Positions 44,897-55,615 are shown, counted from the stretch's first letter. The stretch is DNA of 64,000 nt from Sinanaerobacter sp. ZZT-01 (GCF_035621135.1 NZ_CP141728.1:2170001-2234000), one strand, 5' to 3'. Notes: generated by a model not told the origin, from the sequence alone. Numbers and translations are program-made.

Positions 44897-46621
44897 ATGA
44901 TGAAATTCAAATTAAGAAAGCCAATAGCTGCATTGGTAACAGCAGCTATGGTAGCAAGTATGGGAATCCCTGCCTTTGCGGCTGATTGGCCCACGTATCA
45001 AGGCAATGATATTCACAACGGAATCTTGACGGATGGAGCGCCAACGACAACAAGTCCGAGCGTTACACAGATTGTTTTGCCGCATAACGGCTCCGGCTGG
45101 GACGGCGTCGATTCCGCCGCTGTCATGGAAACGACAGGTGATGGTGATACCTATGCGTATGTGCTGTATGACGGGTACACCGTAAAAGAGGATGGAAGTG
45201 GTGGCGGGCGGCTTGCAAAGATCGACTGCACCGCATCGACACCGCACGTCGTATGGGATGCGCAGATCACGCAGAGCTCAGGCTTTCAGCTGTCCAGCCC
45301 ATATCTGGATGTGGAAGACAGAAGCATCTATGTAGGCGCTTCCGGCTACAACCAGAAAGCAACAAACGATAATTTGGCTTTAGAAGCAGGAGTAACAAAG
45401 GATTGGACCGTATCTGGGTCCGGAATCACAATGGAAGCGAATAAGGTGATTGTATCCGGGGATGAGACGGTTACAATGACACAGGCAAATATTGATTTAG
45501 AGAACGGCAAGAAGCACCGTTCGGCTACCGGCGTGAAGATCAACGGAAGTGGTGTGGGTATGACCGTTACGGCAAAGCTGAACGGAACTGTAGTGGGAGA
45601 AAAGACTTTCACGTCTGCAGATCTGATCGACGGTCACTATTACTTAAATAAAAACTTTGATGACCAATCTTCAGCGGCAGAAGCAGCAGTGCTTACCGGA
45701 GCGAATACGCTTGAATTCACTTATGAGATAAGCGGAAATACAGGAAACACAGTGGAAATCGAATACTGTAGCTTATATGAGCAAAAAACTTCCATTACAA
45801 AGGTAGTAGATATCGACGCTACACCAACTACAGATTGGTCACTGGCTGTGCCAAATAACGCACAGATCAATACGCCAATTGTAAAAGACGGAGATTACAT
45901 TTACTTCGGAACCTGGTCGGGTCACGCAGGCACGTATTATCAATATGATATGGGTGTAGAAGAGTTACTGGAATACAACCCGGGTAACGGCGGATTTTAC
46001 TGGGCCGGTGCGGTGGTAGACGAGGATTACGTATACTTCGGCGGAGATAACGGCTATCTGTATGCCCGTCCGGTTGGCGACGATTTTGAAGATGTATCAC
46101 AGGGAAGTGTAATCAATCTAGCAACGGCAGGCGGTGTGAGCCCGGGCAATGTGCGCAGCACGATTTCCCTCGTAGACGGGCACCTTTACTTCACGAGCCA
46201 GGGCGGTTACATTTGGAGTTTTACACCAAATAACGGTACGCCGACCTTGGATTGGAAGGCAGAGCTCGCAGCGACCTCCACGTCGACACCGACCGTAGTA
46301 GGAAATGATATTTATGTAGGCTATTACGCTGGATTTAGCGCAGGCGGTGTGCAGAAGATAGATAAGACAAGTCATGCAGTTACGACAATTGCAACACCGG
46401 GACCGGTACAAAGCTCAGTACTTGTGAATACGGACGGAGGCGTGAACTATTTGTACTTCAATACCAATTCCGCAACCGGAGCAGGCTACTGCTATAACGC
46501 AAGTACCGGAACTAAGGTATGGCAGACGCAAGGAGATACGTATGCGTTGCAGGGAATGGCGTCCAGCAACGGCATCTTAACCTTCGGAAATGATTACGAT
46601 CATTTTTACGTTGTAAAATAA
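44897..46621 (+). CDS. Secreted PQQ-like beta-propeller protein under B12 riboswitch control
   Basis: A 574-aa exported protein. The signal peptide ends at AFAAD (about residue 29). DWPTYQGNDIHNG begins a PQQ-like (outer-membrane-BamB-like) propeller with repeated G-x-x-Y/W blade ends such as DRSIYVGASGYN, DDYIYFGTWSGHAG, EDYVYFGGDNGYLYA, GHLYFTSQGGYIWSF and NDIYVGYYAGF. About residues 155-305 are an inserted beta-sandwich-like domain between blades. There is no lipobox, SLH, sortase or membrane anchor. AGGAGG precedes the start. B12 control and propeller fold recall, only by analogy, the cobalamin-binding BtuG propeller of Bacteroides. Confidence 0.82.
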   Translation: MMKFKLRKPIAALVTAAMVASMGIPAFAADWPTYQGNDIHNGILTDGAPTTTSPSVTQIVLPHNGSGWDGVDSAAVMETTGDGDTYAYVLYDGYTVKEDGSGGGRLAKIDCTASTPHVVWDAQITQSSGFQLSSPYLDVEDRSIYVGASGYNQKATNDNLALEAGVTKDWTVSGSGITMEANKVIVSGDETVTMTQANIDLENGKKHRSATGVKINGSGVGMTVTAKLNGTVVGEKTFTSADLIDGHYYLNKNFDDQSSAAEAAVLTGANTLEFTYEISGNTGNTVEIEYCSLYEQKTSITKVVDIDATPTTDWSLAVPNNAQINTPIVKDGDYIYFGTWSGHAGTYYQYDMGVEELLEYNPGNGGFYWAGAVVDEDYVYFGGDNGYLYARPVGDDFEDVSQGSVINLATAGGVSPGNVRSTISLVDGHLYFTSQGGYIWSFTPNNGTPTLDWKAELAATSTSTPTVVGNDIYVGYYAGFSAGGVQKIDKTSHAVTTIATPGPVQSSVLVNTDGGVNYLYFNTNSATGAGYCYNASTGTKVWQTQGDTYALQGMASSNGILTFGNDYDHFYVVK

Positions 46622-46660
46622 TAGAAGGCTTGATGCTTTGAGTAAGAAGTAGGAGAGGAG

Positions 46661-46706
46661 AAGGATGTGTCTTCATTTTTGGATGATAGGCACATCCTTA
46701 TTTTAA
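46661..46706 (+). terminator. Hairpin between propeller and giant surface protein genes
   Basis: Nine-bp stem aaggatgtg/cacatcctt with a 21-nt loop and a following TATTTTA. It may lower expression of the giant gene relative to the propeller. Confidence 0.6.
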
Positions 46707-46726
46707 AGTAGAAGGCGGTAGAAAGA

Positions 46727-49700
46727 ATGAAGCATGAGAAAAGAAACTATTTTTTAAGCTTGACACTGTGCATGGTTTTGATTTTGGGGCAGATCATACC
46801 GGTGGGAGCAAGCTACGCACAAGATAGGGGTACAGAGCTGTCAGGGAGAACGGAGAGCGTTGTACAAGACGGGGGTAGCAAGGATAAAGAATCAGATTCT
46901 GCCGTGGGAGTATCGGAGGATGAGGGGATTGATGTAGGGGAAAATATGTTTGAAGATGAGAATACGGCAGGAGAAGAGTCTGATAATCAGAAGGAAGAAA
47001 CAGAAGAAGGCGCAGATGAAAAGGAATTTAGCGAAATGGAAAAAACAGAAAAAGAAAGCGAAGATGTTCTTTCGGAGGATTCGGCTACAACAGATGATGT
47101 GATAAAAAATCAAGAGGATAGGGAAGAACCGGTAGAAGAGGCTCTGAAGGAAATGATTTCTGAGCCGGTTATGGAAACACTGGAGCTTGCCTTTGAGAAT
47201 GGATTGCCGAATATAATGGAGTATGAAGCAACGACTCAGAGTGCCATCTATTTTATTGCTGATGCGGAAGGTATAAAAAAATTAGGGGGATTAGTAAATA
47301 GCGGTATTGATTTTAAGGGGAAAACGCTGAAGCTGACGCAGGATATTGACTTAGAGCTTCAGGAATGGGCGCCGATCGGAACAAAAGAACATCCCTTTTG
47401 CGGTGTGTTTGACGGCGACGGATGCAAGGTAAGAAATTTAAAGATGGAAACCTCAAGCCTGGAATACATCGGGTTGTTTGGATATATAAAAAATGCGGAA
47501 ATTAAAAATACAGAGATTGGTGAGGGAAGCACGGTACAGGGAACGGCAGAAGCAAAAAATATCTATGCGGGAGGCATTGCTGCTTACGCAGAGGAGAGTA
47601 AATTTATTAATTGCAGAAATGATACCAATATAAGTGTTTTAAATTTATCGGAAGATGGCAAGAAGAATCAAATCTGTACAGGAGGAATTGCGGGTTATGT
47701 AAAGAAGAGTGATTTGACAGATTGCAGCAACAAAGGCATCATTACCTCCGAATCAGAGGCAACGAAAAATTTGGCACATAGTGGAGGAATGGGAGGCATT
47801 GCTGGCTTTGCTGAGGAAGGAAACTTTGAAGGCTGTGCGAACGAAGGAAGCATCAGCGGAGGCTGGAAGACAGAAACAAATGCAAAGGACTATCCCTCGG
47901 GAGGAATTTTAGGCTATGCAATGGATACTTCTCTTATCGGCTGTATAAACAGCGGTGCGGTAACAATTACAGGCTATTATGCTGGTGGAATGATAGGAAA
48001 TGCAGAATCAATTGAAAAGACTATGATACTTTCAAACTGTGAAAACAATGGGGGAATTGAAGTAAAAGGAACGAAGGCAATGTATGCAGGAGGGTTAGCC
48101 GGAAAAGGTACATCAGTAGAAATGAATGACTGCAAAAATACAGCAGGAATAAAGGGAGAATGGTATGTCGGTGGGCTTGTAGGAAATTTAGGAGGGAGTG
48201 CAAGTAAGAAGTCTTGCATTCAAGATAGCTCCAACGAAGGAAAAATAGAAGCGTTGACAAAACGGGCAGGTGGACTTACCGGAGAGGCAAAGCAGAGTAA
48301 AATACTGCGGAGCAAAAACAGCGGAGATGTAGATTCATCGGAAACGGCAGGAGGTATTATAGGGTATTCATCAGTCTGTGAATTGAGTGACAATTATAAT
48401 ATTGGTGAAGTCAATGCAAGCAAAAAAGAAGCAGGTGGCATTTTAGGAAAAACTGCAAGCAGCCCTGTTTCAAATTGCTATAATCTAGGAAACGTAGATT
48501 CCCTAGGGAAAAAAGGCGGAATTAGCACCAGTACGTCTAATCTGATAAATTGCTATTTCTTAGAAGGCAGCGTGGAAAGTCCTGAGGACGCTTCGGTGGC
48601 GATTGCTAAACCGGAGACTGCGTTTTTAAATGGCGAGGTAGCTTTTCTTTTAAATACAGTAGAAGTAGACGAAGAAAAAACCTTTTCTGGAATCTGGGGA
48701 CAGGGAGATAGTTATCTTGTTTTTGCGGATGAAGATATTCTCGCAGTGGGAAAAATTACGTGTAAGGTGAAGGATGAAGCAGGGGAGGAAAAAGGCGGGA
48801 CAATCGTCTTTGGGAAAGATGCGGAAGCAAAGCCTTACCTTATTGAGAAATCCTTACACTTGACAGTAACGCCGGAGGACGGGTATATTTTGAAGCTGTT
48901 GAACCTGACGGATACAGATGGAAATAAGCTGGAAAAGTCAAGAGAAGATCAAATTGACGGCAAGATTGTATTTACCTTTGAAAATCCGGGCAGAAGCGTA
49001 ATTGCCGAAGCTATTTTTCAAAAGAAGGCAGACGATGCGCCCGAGACCATAGATGTCACATGGAATCTGGATGGAGGAACCATTATAGAAGGAGAAATTC
49101 CGACTAAGGTAAAATATGGAAAGTATCTTTCGAAGCCTTTAATTGAGCGAGAAGGCTACTTTTTCGAGAACTGGTTTGCCGGAGACAATCCGGATACACA
49201 AAGAGATATTCCTTATGATTTTGAAACCGCACTGACTGCAGACCTTATATTGACTGCCATATGGAATGAGGATGCACTGTATATCACCTTTGATCCTTGT
49301 GACGGTACCGAGCCGGAGGAAGCACAGCGTTTCTCGTTTGAAGGAAAATTTACGCCAAAGGAAGTGAGCCGCACCGCATCACCGGGAATGCAATATAAGT
49401 TTTTAGGGTGGTACACAGAAAAGGACGGAAAGGGAGAAAAATGGGAAAAGGATAGAACAATTGAGCAGCGAGGCAGATTGACGCTGTATGCCGCATGGGA
49501 GCTGATTGATTCGTTTGAAAGTGGAACAACCAAAAATCCTTGTATTATTGCGGACGCGGATACTTTAGCGGCACTGGCGAAAAAAGTAAACGAAGGAACG
49601 GAAGGAAGTGCAAAGAATGGATATAAGGGGAAATACTTTGAATTGGGAAGTGATATTGATTTAAAGAAAATTGAGCAATGGAGCCCGATTGGTACAGAAG

Positions 49701-52700
49701 AACATCCATTTTTTGGAAAGTTCAATGGAGCGTACCATACTGTTTCTAACCTAAAGATTGATGCATCGGAGCTTGACAATCAAGGCCTTTTTGGATATGT
49801 GGGAGAAGATAGCTTTGTTTCAAATTTGTATTTGGAGAATAGTTCAGTGCGAGGTGAAAACAATGTGGGTGCAGTCATAGGTAAAATGTTGAATTGTGGA
49901 GGTTTTCATCATTTGGGAGTTATAGGTGGAAACGTAAGTGCAAAGGGAAATGCAGGCGGTGTCATCGGTTGTGTTTCAAAGGAAAACTTTAATCAGGATG
50001 ATGATTTTTATATGCTTTTTAATACAGCGGAGGTAACGGCTTCAGTCGGAAATGCAGGCGGCCTTGTAGGGGGAATTGACACAAAGGGAACCTTCAGTCG
50101 CTGCTATAACACGGGAGATATTTCCGGAAACGCTGTAGGGGCTATTGCCGGAAGCAGTTATGAGAGAAGTAAGGAGTGTTACTATCTGGATTCGAGTATT
50201 GAAAGTCCAGTAGATGGTGCTGTTGTCGAAGCAAAGTCTTCCGATTTCTTTGAAAGCGGAGAAGGCGCTTACACTTTCGATCATGGAGAAACTTATTCCC
50301 GAACAAAGGATTGGAGTCAGGGCGAAGGCTTTCCGATTTTTGCAGACGAGGAGAATGGGTCGGTTTTCCGGATTTTCTTGAAGCAGGGAGAGGGTGGAAG
50401 TGCTTCCATAGAAGGCTTGGATGAGTATGGAGCCTCGTATACAAATAGTGGCACAAAGGCAATTGTGAAGGTGCAGGCGGAGGAAGGCTGGTTTTTAAAG
50501 CAGCTTTCTGTTACAGAAGTCAGAAGTGGTAATACAGTGAAAGCAGATGGCGCAGGAAGCGGGGCCGAGGAAGTTACCTTTATTATGCCGGAAGCAAATG
50601 TGTATGTCGTTCCGGTCTTTGTTCAGAACGGGGAAGGAAAGGTAAAGATAACGTATGATTTAGATGGCGGAAATTGGGGGGATGTCCCTGCTCCTTCTGC
50701 GAGTGTTCCTTTTGGAACCGTAGTGGAGCATCCGTCTGCCGAGCCGCAAAAGACCGGCTTTACGTTCCATGGCTGGTATGCCGGAAATGAGAAATACTTG
50801 TTTACAGAGGCGGTAACGGAGGATTTGGTTTTAAAAGCGAAATGGTGTACAAACGGAAAGTTCCTTGTGTCCTTCAATCTAAACAGAGAAGGCTGGGCTG
50901 GGGAAGAGCTGCCGGAAGCGTTTCGGGATCAGGAGGTGGAGAAGGACGGGATAATAAAGAAGCCGGAGAAAAATCCGCAGTGGGTACATAAGGACGAGCA
51001 CACCGCTTATAAATTTGCAGGCTGGTATACCGAACCAATAGGTGGTATCGAATGGAATTTTAATCTTGCTACGGTAGCACAGGACACGGTTTTGTATGCG
51101 CACTGGAGCGAAGTGGATGCACTGTCAGCCGGGACGAAAGAGTATCCTTATCCGATTACTTCTGCAGAAGAACTGCAGTATCTGGCAGAGTGTGTCAATG
51201 AAGGGAATACTTATGCAGACTGCTATTTCCGCTTGGAATCGGATTTGGATTTAGGAAATATTGATTCCTGGATACCGATTGGAACCTCTGGGGTACCGTT
51301 TTCCGGGTACTTTGACGGAAATAAAAAGACAATTCAAAATTTGAAAATTCAGTGGAAGACGAATTATTCAGGCTTGTTCGGAGCGGTGCAAAACGGAGAA
51401 ATCAAGAATCTGATGTTGGAAGATGTGAATGTTGAAGGTGGAAGCTACACCGGTGCAGTTGCAGGAAGTCTTAATGAAAGCAATCTTTCAAATTTGAGCA
51501 TTCAGGGTAATGTATCTGGAATGCATCAAGTTGGTGGTATTGTGGGCGTAGCAGGCGAGCAGAATTCGGATATCTCAAACAATACGGATAGCTATCTTAC
51601 AAATCTGTCGTTTGACGGAACGGTAAAGTCAGAAAATGAATCAGGAGGTATCGCAGGAAGTATTGTAAATAGTACTCTTTCAGGTTTGAAAGTTCGTGCA
51701 GAAGTAGAAGGAAACAGTCAGGTTGGCGGGATTGCAGGAAGTTTTTACGGAGGAGTTTTAGGGAATTCCGAAGTGGACGGAGCGATAAAAGGGGAAGCTC
51801 ACATTGGCGGTTTGGCTGGAAAAAACGGTTATTTTAAGAATACTCGGTGGGATACAAAGCACGGAACTCAATTTTCTAGCTGCTCAAACTTTGCAGAGGT
51901 GAGCGGAGGAATGTATGTCGGCGGTTTGGCCGGCTATGGTGAAATGACCGACAAGGTATCGAAAAGTTATAATGAAGGAGCCGTATCAGGAGAAGATTTC
52001 GTCGGAGGGTTGTTCGGTGTCTTGGATGCGATGTCGAAGCAAAATGGTAAGCGTATTGTTTCTGTCTGCTATAATACGGGAAGAATCAAAGCCGAGGCTT
52101 CTGAAGCATCAGGAATCGGAGGGATGATTGGGCTTCAGAAAAATTCAGGTTCTGGTGCTTTGTCTAAGATCACCGATTCCTTTAATGCCGGTATCATAGA
52201 ATCTTCATCAGCTTCAAATGTCGGAGCGGTATGCGGGGCTGGTTATGAACTGAATGAAAACTGTTACCATCTGCTTTCAGACCGTTCTTTCGCGGATGCG
52301 GAGTATTCAAAATCGATGAAACAGGAGGATTTTGAAAGCGGGTATGCCGCCTATTTGATGGACGGCGGTACAAAGGCCCATAAAGACTTATGGGGACAGG
52401 GAGCAGGGCATCCTGTTTTTGCAGATGAAACACATCCTTCGGTATATGAAATAGAGCTGATCGTGAGCGGAGAGGGCTCTGCTGCTGGTGCAGATCTACA
52501 GAAAGGGCTGAATTATAAAGCAATAAAAAAAGAAAGTATGTTTGAGGTGACACCGGATGAAAGCTCTATCACTGCCCTGTTTGAGGTAGTGGATTCGGAC
52601 GGTGCGGTTCTGTATAGCGGAAGCGGAAAGGATACATTGCAGTACAAGCTGCCATCCAGCACTTCTATGAGTATTCACGTTACCTTTGCAGAAAAAAACA

Positions 52701-55615
52701 ATGAAGAATTTACCATAACCTTTGATCTCAGAGGTGGAAAAATTGACGGGAAAGAAACTATAGAGAGGACGAAGGTACCGTTTGGCACAAAAGCGTCTGA
52801 CTTGAAACCTTCTGAAAACCCGGTGAAAAAGATAGAAGGAGCGGAAGGAGAGTATGCCTTTTCTGGGTGGTACGCAGACGAGGCGTTAAGCCAAGCCTTT
52901 AATTTTGACACCTTGATTACAGGTGATATGACGATTTATGCAAAATATAAAGAAAAGGCAACAGTACGTTTTGACCTGAATGGACCGACTGCAGAGGAAG
53001 GCAGTACGGTTCCTGCGGAGCAGGAGCTGATTGTGGGAGATCGGGTAATCCGACCGGAAAATCCGACATGGAATGCGACGGAGGAAAACGGCATAACAGA
53101 AACGCATGTCTTTATAGGATGGTCAACCGATTCGAAAAGGTGGCTGGAATGGGATTTTACAAAACCATTACAAGAAGAGGGCGCAGGAAAGATCATTACT
53201 TTATATGCACACTGGAAGATTACTTATGCGATTACAGATGAGATGCTGGAGGACATCACAGATGAGGATATATTAAAAAAATTAGCTGAAAATGTGAAAA
53301 ACGGAGAACGATATATAGGGAAGATTCTATCTTTAGGGGATGATATTACTCTGTCGGGGTGGTCACAATCCATTGGGAGTGAAGCCACTCCTTTTGAAGG
53401 AACTTTTGATGGAAACGGCCATGTAATAAGTGTTGAGAATGGTACAACACCGCTGTTTGGGCATATTGGATCGAGCGGCAGTCTCAAAAATGTAACGGTT
53501 TCCGGAACGATGCAGGCGAAGGGAAGCGATACCTTTGGTGGACTTGTCAATACGAATCGGGGAATCATTCAGAATTGCCATGCAAAATCATTGAGTGTAG
53601 AGGGAAAAGATGCAAAGGCAGTGGGTGGCATTGTTGGACAAACCATAGGTTATCTGCAGAATTGCACGACAGACAGTAAGAGCTATGTTTCTGGCAAAAA
53701 TAATGTCGGCGGTATTGCAGGGAATATCAATATGACAGTAGCTTCCATAAAAAATTGTGAAAATGCGGCACACGTAACCAGCACTTCGGATACAGCCGGA
53801 GGCATTGCAGGAACCGATGAAAATGAGGGCAGTATCTCAGCGGCTAGAAGCCAGGTTAAGGAATGCATAAATATGGGACCGGTAGAAGGCGTGCGTTATG
53901 CCGGAGGTATTTTGGGAAAAATGACAAAACCTCTGAATTTGGAATACTGCAAAAATACAGGAAATATTCTGTCGAAAGCAGGAAGTGCCGGAGGCATTCT
54001 AGGGAGTCTTTCTGATTTATCAACAAATCCAGGAAGAATAGAGTTTTTAGAGTGTGAAAATATTGGGGATGTATCGGGGAAAACAAGCGTTGGCGGTATT
54101 ACCGGAATGGCTAATGATAATATTTTGGGAGTCATCGAAAGTTGCAAAAACAGTGGTGCGGTGACCGCTGACGGAGCAGCTGCTGCGGCCGGTGGTATCA
54201 TGGGGACAATTACGAAGATGGTAAGCTTTTCAAAATGCGAAAATAGTGGCACGGTAAGCTCGACAGGAAGATTTGCCGGAGGTATCATTGGAAAGCTTGC
54301 TTCACTAAACGATGGAGAAACAGCAGGAACAATTTCTTTGTGCAGCAGTACTGGAGAAATTTCCTGTACCGGAGACAGCGGTGTCGCCGGAGGTGTCGCA
54401 GGAGAGGGATACAGAATCGAAAATTCTTACAGCACCGGAAAGGTAAACGGAACCGCTTCCTACGGAATCTGCAAAGCGATACAAGTAGGAACTGAGTATG
54501 TCACAACCATAGAGAACAGCTATTGGTACAATAAAGACGGCAGCGTGGACGGACTCAGTGATCATGTGACAGAAAGAACAGTGAAAAACAGCTATTACTA
54601 CAGCTCGCAGTCAGAGAAAAGCAGTATGTCTGGCATGAATGGACTGCTTGGGATGCTGGGAAACAGTGCGTCAGATTTGCAAGCATCCAAAGAAGAACTG
54701 TCTGCATCCTTATCCTCAGCTTCCTCTGAACCTGTGATGCAGCCTGAAAAGGCCTTTACGGGAGGAAAGATTGCTTACCTGTTAGATGGCGGTGACGAGG
54801 TACATAGCGGAATCTGGACACAGGGAACGCGGTATCCGGAGCTTGGAGAGCCTTCCTGCTATAAAATTGTAATGGGAGAGCACATTTTTGTGAACGGAGA
54901 ATCCACAGCTTATGCGAATGCGGGAAGTACAGTGGATGTAACGGTATCCACTCCTGTTTCAGACGATGCGGCAAAAGAATACAAGCTGTCTTCTCTGAAA
55001 GTTACCAATGAAGGAGTTGATTCTGACATTACCGCTGCAAAACGCTTTACTTTAGGCGAAGGAAATGCAGACTTAAGTGCACTTTTCGATCTTGTGGCAA
55101 AAGAAGAAGAAGAAAAAGAAAAGCCACCGCATAAGCCGGATGGCGGAGGTGGATCTGGCAACGGGAGTGGAAACGGCAATGGGGATGGAAGCGATGATCA
55201 CGGAACAGAAGGCGAAGGCGGCGGTACGGGAACCGGAATCGGTGACGGAAGCGACAGCGGTGAGCATGACGGGTACTACAATACCGGAGAAAAGACCACA
55301 ACCACAGAACCGAATTCTACTTTCTCCGAATCGCAAAGTGAGAAAGCGGAATCCTTGCAGGCAGCTGAGCTTGATGAGCAAAAGGAAGTAAAAAAAGAAG
55401 ATGAAGCGATGAAAGCTTCTGGCGGCGCAACCGAGGGAGGGGAAGGTATAAAGGAGGAGAAAAAAGAGGAAAAAGAAGCATTGAATGTCTTTGAAATTGT
55501 AAAGAAAGCAGCACAAGAAAATCCACTATTAGCAGTTCTCCTTGCTTTGATGATACTTGCAATATTGATTTTGTCAGCTGCATCTAGGTATAGGAGGTAT
55601 CGGAAGGAACAATAA
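46727..55615 (+). CDS. Giant modular surface protein with four GLUG/beta-helix modules
   Basis: A 2962-aa exported protein. Signal peptide to about residue 30; a Glu-rich linker at 40-145. Four similar modules follow, starting near 171, 932, 1469 and 2182. Each opens with an A-x-x-L-x-x-L-V/A-x-x-V-N-x-G helix and W-x-P-I-G-T/S-x-x-x-P-F-x-G-x-F-D/N-G, then many GLUG-like repeats (Y/A-G-G-I-A/V-G). Each module ends in a W-G/S/T-Q-G-x-x-x-P-x-F-A-D motif, near 655, 1194, 1887 and 2695. InlB-like (Flg_new) repeats lie at about 773-930, 1306-1460 and 1993-2135. A Gly/Asp-rich linker (2800-2860) and one C-terminal membrane helix (about 2929-2950) with a basic tail anchor it. It has no LPxTG motif. 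It is co-transcribed with the propeller gene. Confidence 0.9.
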   Translation: MKHEKRNYFLSLTLCMVLILGQIIPVGASYAQDRGTELSGRTESVVQDGGSKDKESDSAVGVSEDEGIDVGENMFEDENTAGEESDNQKEETEEGADEKEFSEMEKTEKESEDVLSEDSATTDDVIKNQEDREEPVEEALKEMISEPVMETLELAFENGLPNIMEYEATTQSAIYFIADAEGIKKLGGLVNSGIDFKGKTLKLTQDIDLELQEWAPIGTKEHPFCGVFDGDGCKVRNLKMETSSLEYIGLFGYIKNAEIKNTEIGEGSTVQGTAEAKNIYAGGIAAYAEESKFINCRNDTNISVLNLSEDGKKNQICTGGIAGYVKKSDLTDCSNKGIITSESEATKNLAHSGGMGGIAGFAEEGNFEGCANEGSISGGWKTETNAKDYPSGGILGYAMDTSLIGCINSGAVTITGYYAGGMIGNAESIEKTMILSNCENNGGIEVKGTKAMYAGGLAGKGTSVEMNDCKNTAGIKGEWYVGGLVGNLGGSASKKSCIQDSSNEGKIEALTKRAGGLTGEAKQSKILRSKNSGDVDSSETAGGIIGYSSVCELSDNYNIGEVNASKKEAGGILGKTASSPVSNCYNLGNVDSLGKKGGISTSTSNLINCYFLEGSVESPEDASVAIAKPETAFLNGEVAFLLNTVEVDEEKTFSGIWGQGDSYLVFADEDILAVGKITCKVKDEAGEEKGGTIVFGKDAEAKPYLIEKSLHLTVTPEDGYILKLLNLTDTDGNKLEKSREDQIDGKIVFTFENPGRSVIAEAIFQKKADDAPETIDVTWNLDGGTIIEGEIPTKVKYGKYLSKPLIEREGYFFENWFAGDNPDTQRDIPYDFETALTADLILTAIWNEDALYITFDPCDGTEPEEAQRFSFEGKFTPKEVSRTASPGMQYKFLGWYTEKDGKGEKWEKDRTIEQRGRLTLYAAWELIDSFESGTTKNPCIIADADTLAALAKKVNEGTEGSAKNGYKGKYFELGSDIDLKKIEQWSPIGTEEHPFFGKFNGAYHTVSNLKIDASELDNQGLFGYVGEDSFVSNLYLENSSVRGENNVGAVIGKMLNCGGFHHLGVIGGNVSAKGNAGGVIGCVSKENFNQDDDFYMLFNTAEVTASVGNAGGLVGGIDTKGTFSRCYNTGDISGNAVGAIAGSSYERSKECYYLDSSIESPVDGAVVEAKSSDFFESGEGAYTFDHGETYSRTKDWSQGEGFPIFADEENGSVFRIFLKQGEGGSASIEGLDEYGASYTNSGTKAIVKVQAEEGWFLKQLSVTEVRSGNTVKADGAGSGAEEVTFIMPEANVYVVPVFVQNGEGKVKITYDLDGGNWGDVPAPSASVPFGTVVEHPSAEPQKTGFTFHGWYAGNEKYLFTEAVTEDLVLKAKWCTNGKFLVSFNLNREGWAGEELPEAFRDQEVEKDGIIKKPEKNPQWVHKDEHTAYKFAGWYTEPIGGIEWNFNLATVAQDTVLYAHWSEVDALSAGTKEYPYPITSAEELQYLAECVNEGNTYADCYFRLESDLDLGNIDSWIPIGTSGVPFSGYFDGNKKTIQNLKIQWKTNYSGLFGAVQNGEIKNLMLEDVNVEGGSYTGAVAGSLNESNLSNLSIQGNVSGMHQVGGIVGVAGEQNSDISNNTDSYLTNLSFDGTVKSENESGGIAGSIVNSTLSGLKVRAEVEGNSQVGGIAGSFYGGVLGNSEVDGAIKGEAHIGGLAGKNGYFKNTRWDTKHGTQFSSCSNFAEVSGGMYVGGLAGYGEMTDKVSKSYNEGAVSGEDFVGGLFGVLDAMSKQNGKRIVSVCYNTGRIKAEASEASGIGGMIGLQKNSGSGALSKITDSFNAGIIESSSASNVGAVCGAGYELNENCYHLLSDRSFADAEYSKSMKQEDFESGYAAYLMDGGTKAHKDLWGQGAGHPVFADETHPSVYEIELIVSGEGSAAGADLQKGLNYKAIKKESMFEVTPDESSITALFEVVDSDGAVLYSGSGKDTLQYKLPSSTSMSIHVTFAEKNNEEFTITFDLRGGKIDGKETIERTKVPFGTKASDLKPSENPVKKIEGAEGEYAFSGWYADEALSQAFNFDTLITGDMTIYAKYKEKATVRFDLNGPTAEEGSTVPAEQELIVGDRVIRPENPTWNATEENGITETHVFIGWSTDSKRWLEWDFTKPLQEEGAGKIITLYAHWKITYAITDEMLEDITDEDILKKLAENVKNGERYIGKILSLGDDITLSGWSQSIGSEATPFEGTFDGNGHVISVENGTTPLFGHIGSSGSLKNVTVSGTMQAKGSDTFGGLVNTNRGIIQNCHAKSLSVEGKDAKAVGGIVGQTIGYLQNCTTDSKSYVSGKNNVGGIAGNINMTVASIKNCENAAHVTSTSDTAGGIAGTDENEGSISAARSQVKECINMGPVEGVRYAGGILGKMTKPLNLEYCKNTGNILSKAGSAGGILGSLSDLSTNPGRIEFLECENIGDVSGKTSVGGITGMANDNILGVIESCKNSGAVTADGAAAAAGGIMGTITKMVSFSKCENSGTVSSTGRFAGGIIGKLASLNDGETAGTISLCSSTGEISCTGDSGVAGGVAGEGYRIENSYSTGKVNGTASYGICKAIQVGTEYVTTIENSYWYNKDGSVDGLSDHVTERTVKNSYYYSSQSEKSSMSGMNGLLGMLGNSASDLQASKEELSASLSSASSEPVMQPEKAFTGGKIAYLLDGGDEVHSGIWTQGTRYPELGEPSCYKIVMGEHIFVNGESTAYANAGSTVDVTVSTPVSDDAAKEYKLSSLKVTNEGVDSDITAAKRFTLGEGNADLSALFDLVAKEEEEKEKPPHKPDGGGGSGNGSGNGNGDGSDDHGTEGEGGGTGTGIGDGSDSGEHDGYYNTGEKTTTTEPNSTFSESQSEKAESLQAAELDEQKEVKKEDEAMKASGGATEGGEGIKEEKKEEKEALNVFEIVKKAAQENPLLAVLLALMILAILILSAASRYRRYRKEQ

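Noticed and set aside
46892-55583. Long minus-strand frames inside the giant surface protein gene
   Set aside because: They are shadows of the repetitive coding strand; no ribosome binding sites or sensible proteins.
55490-55615. Sortase-type LPxTG anchor at the end of the giant protein
   Set aside because: There is a C-terminal membrane helix and basic tail, but no LPxTG-like motif ahead of it.
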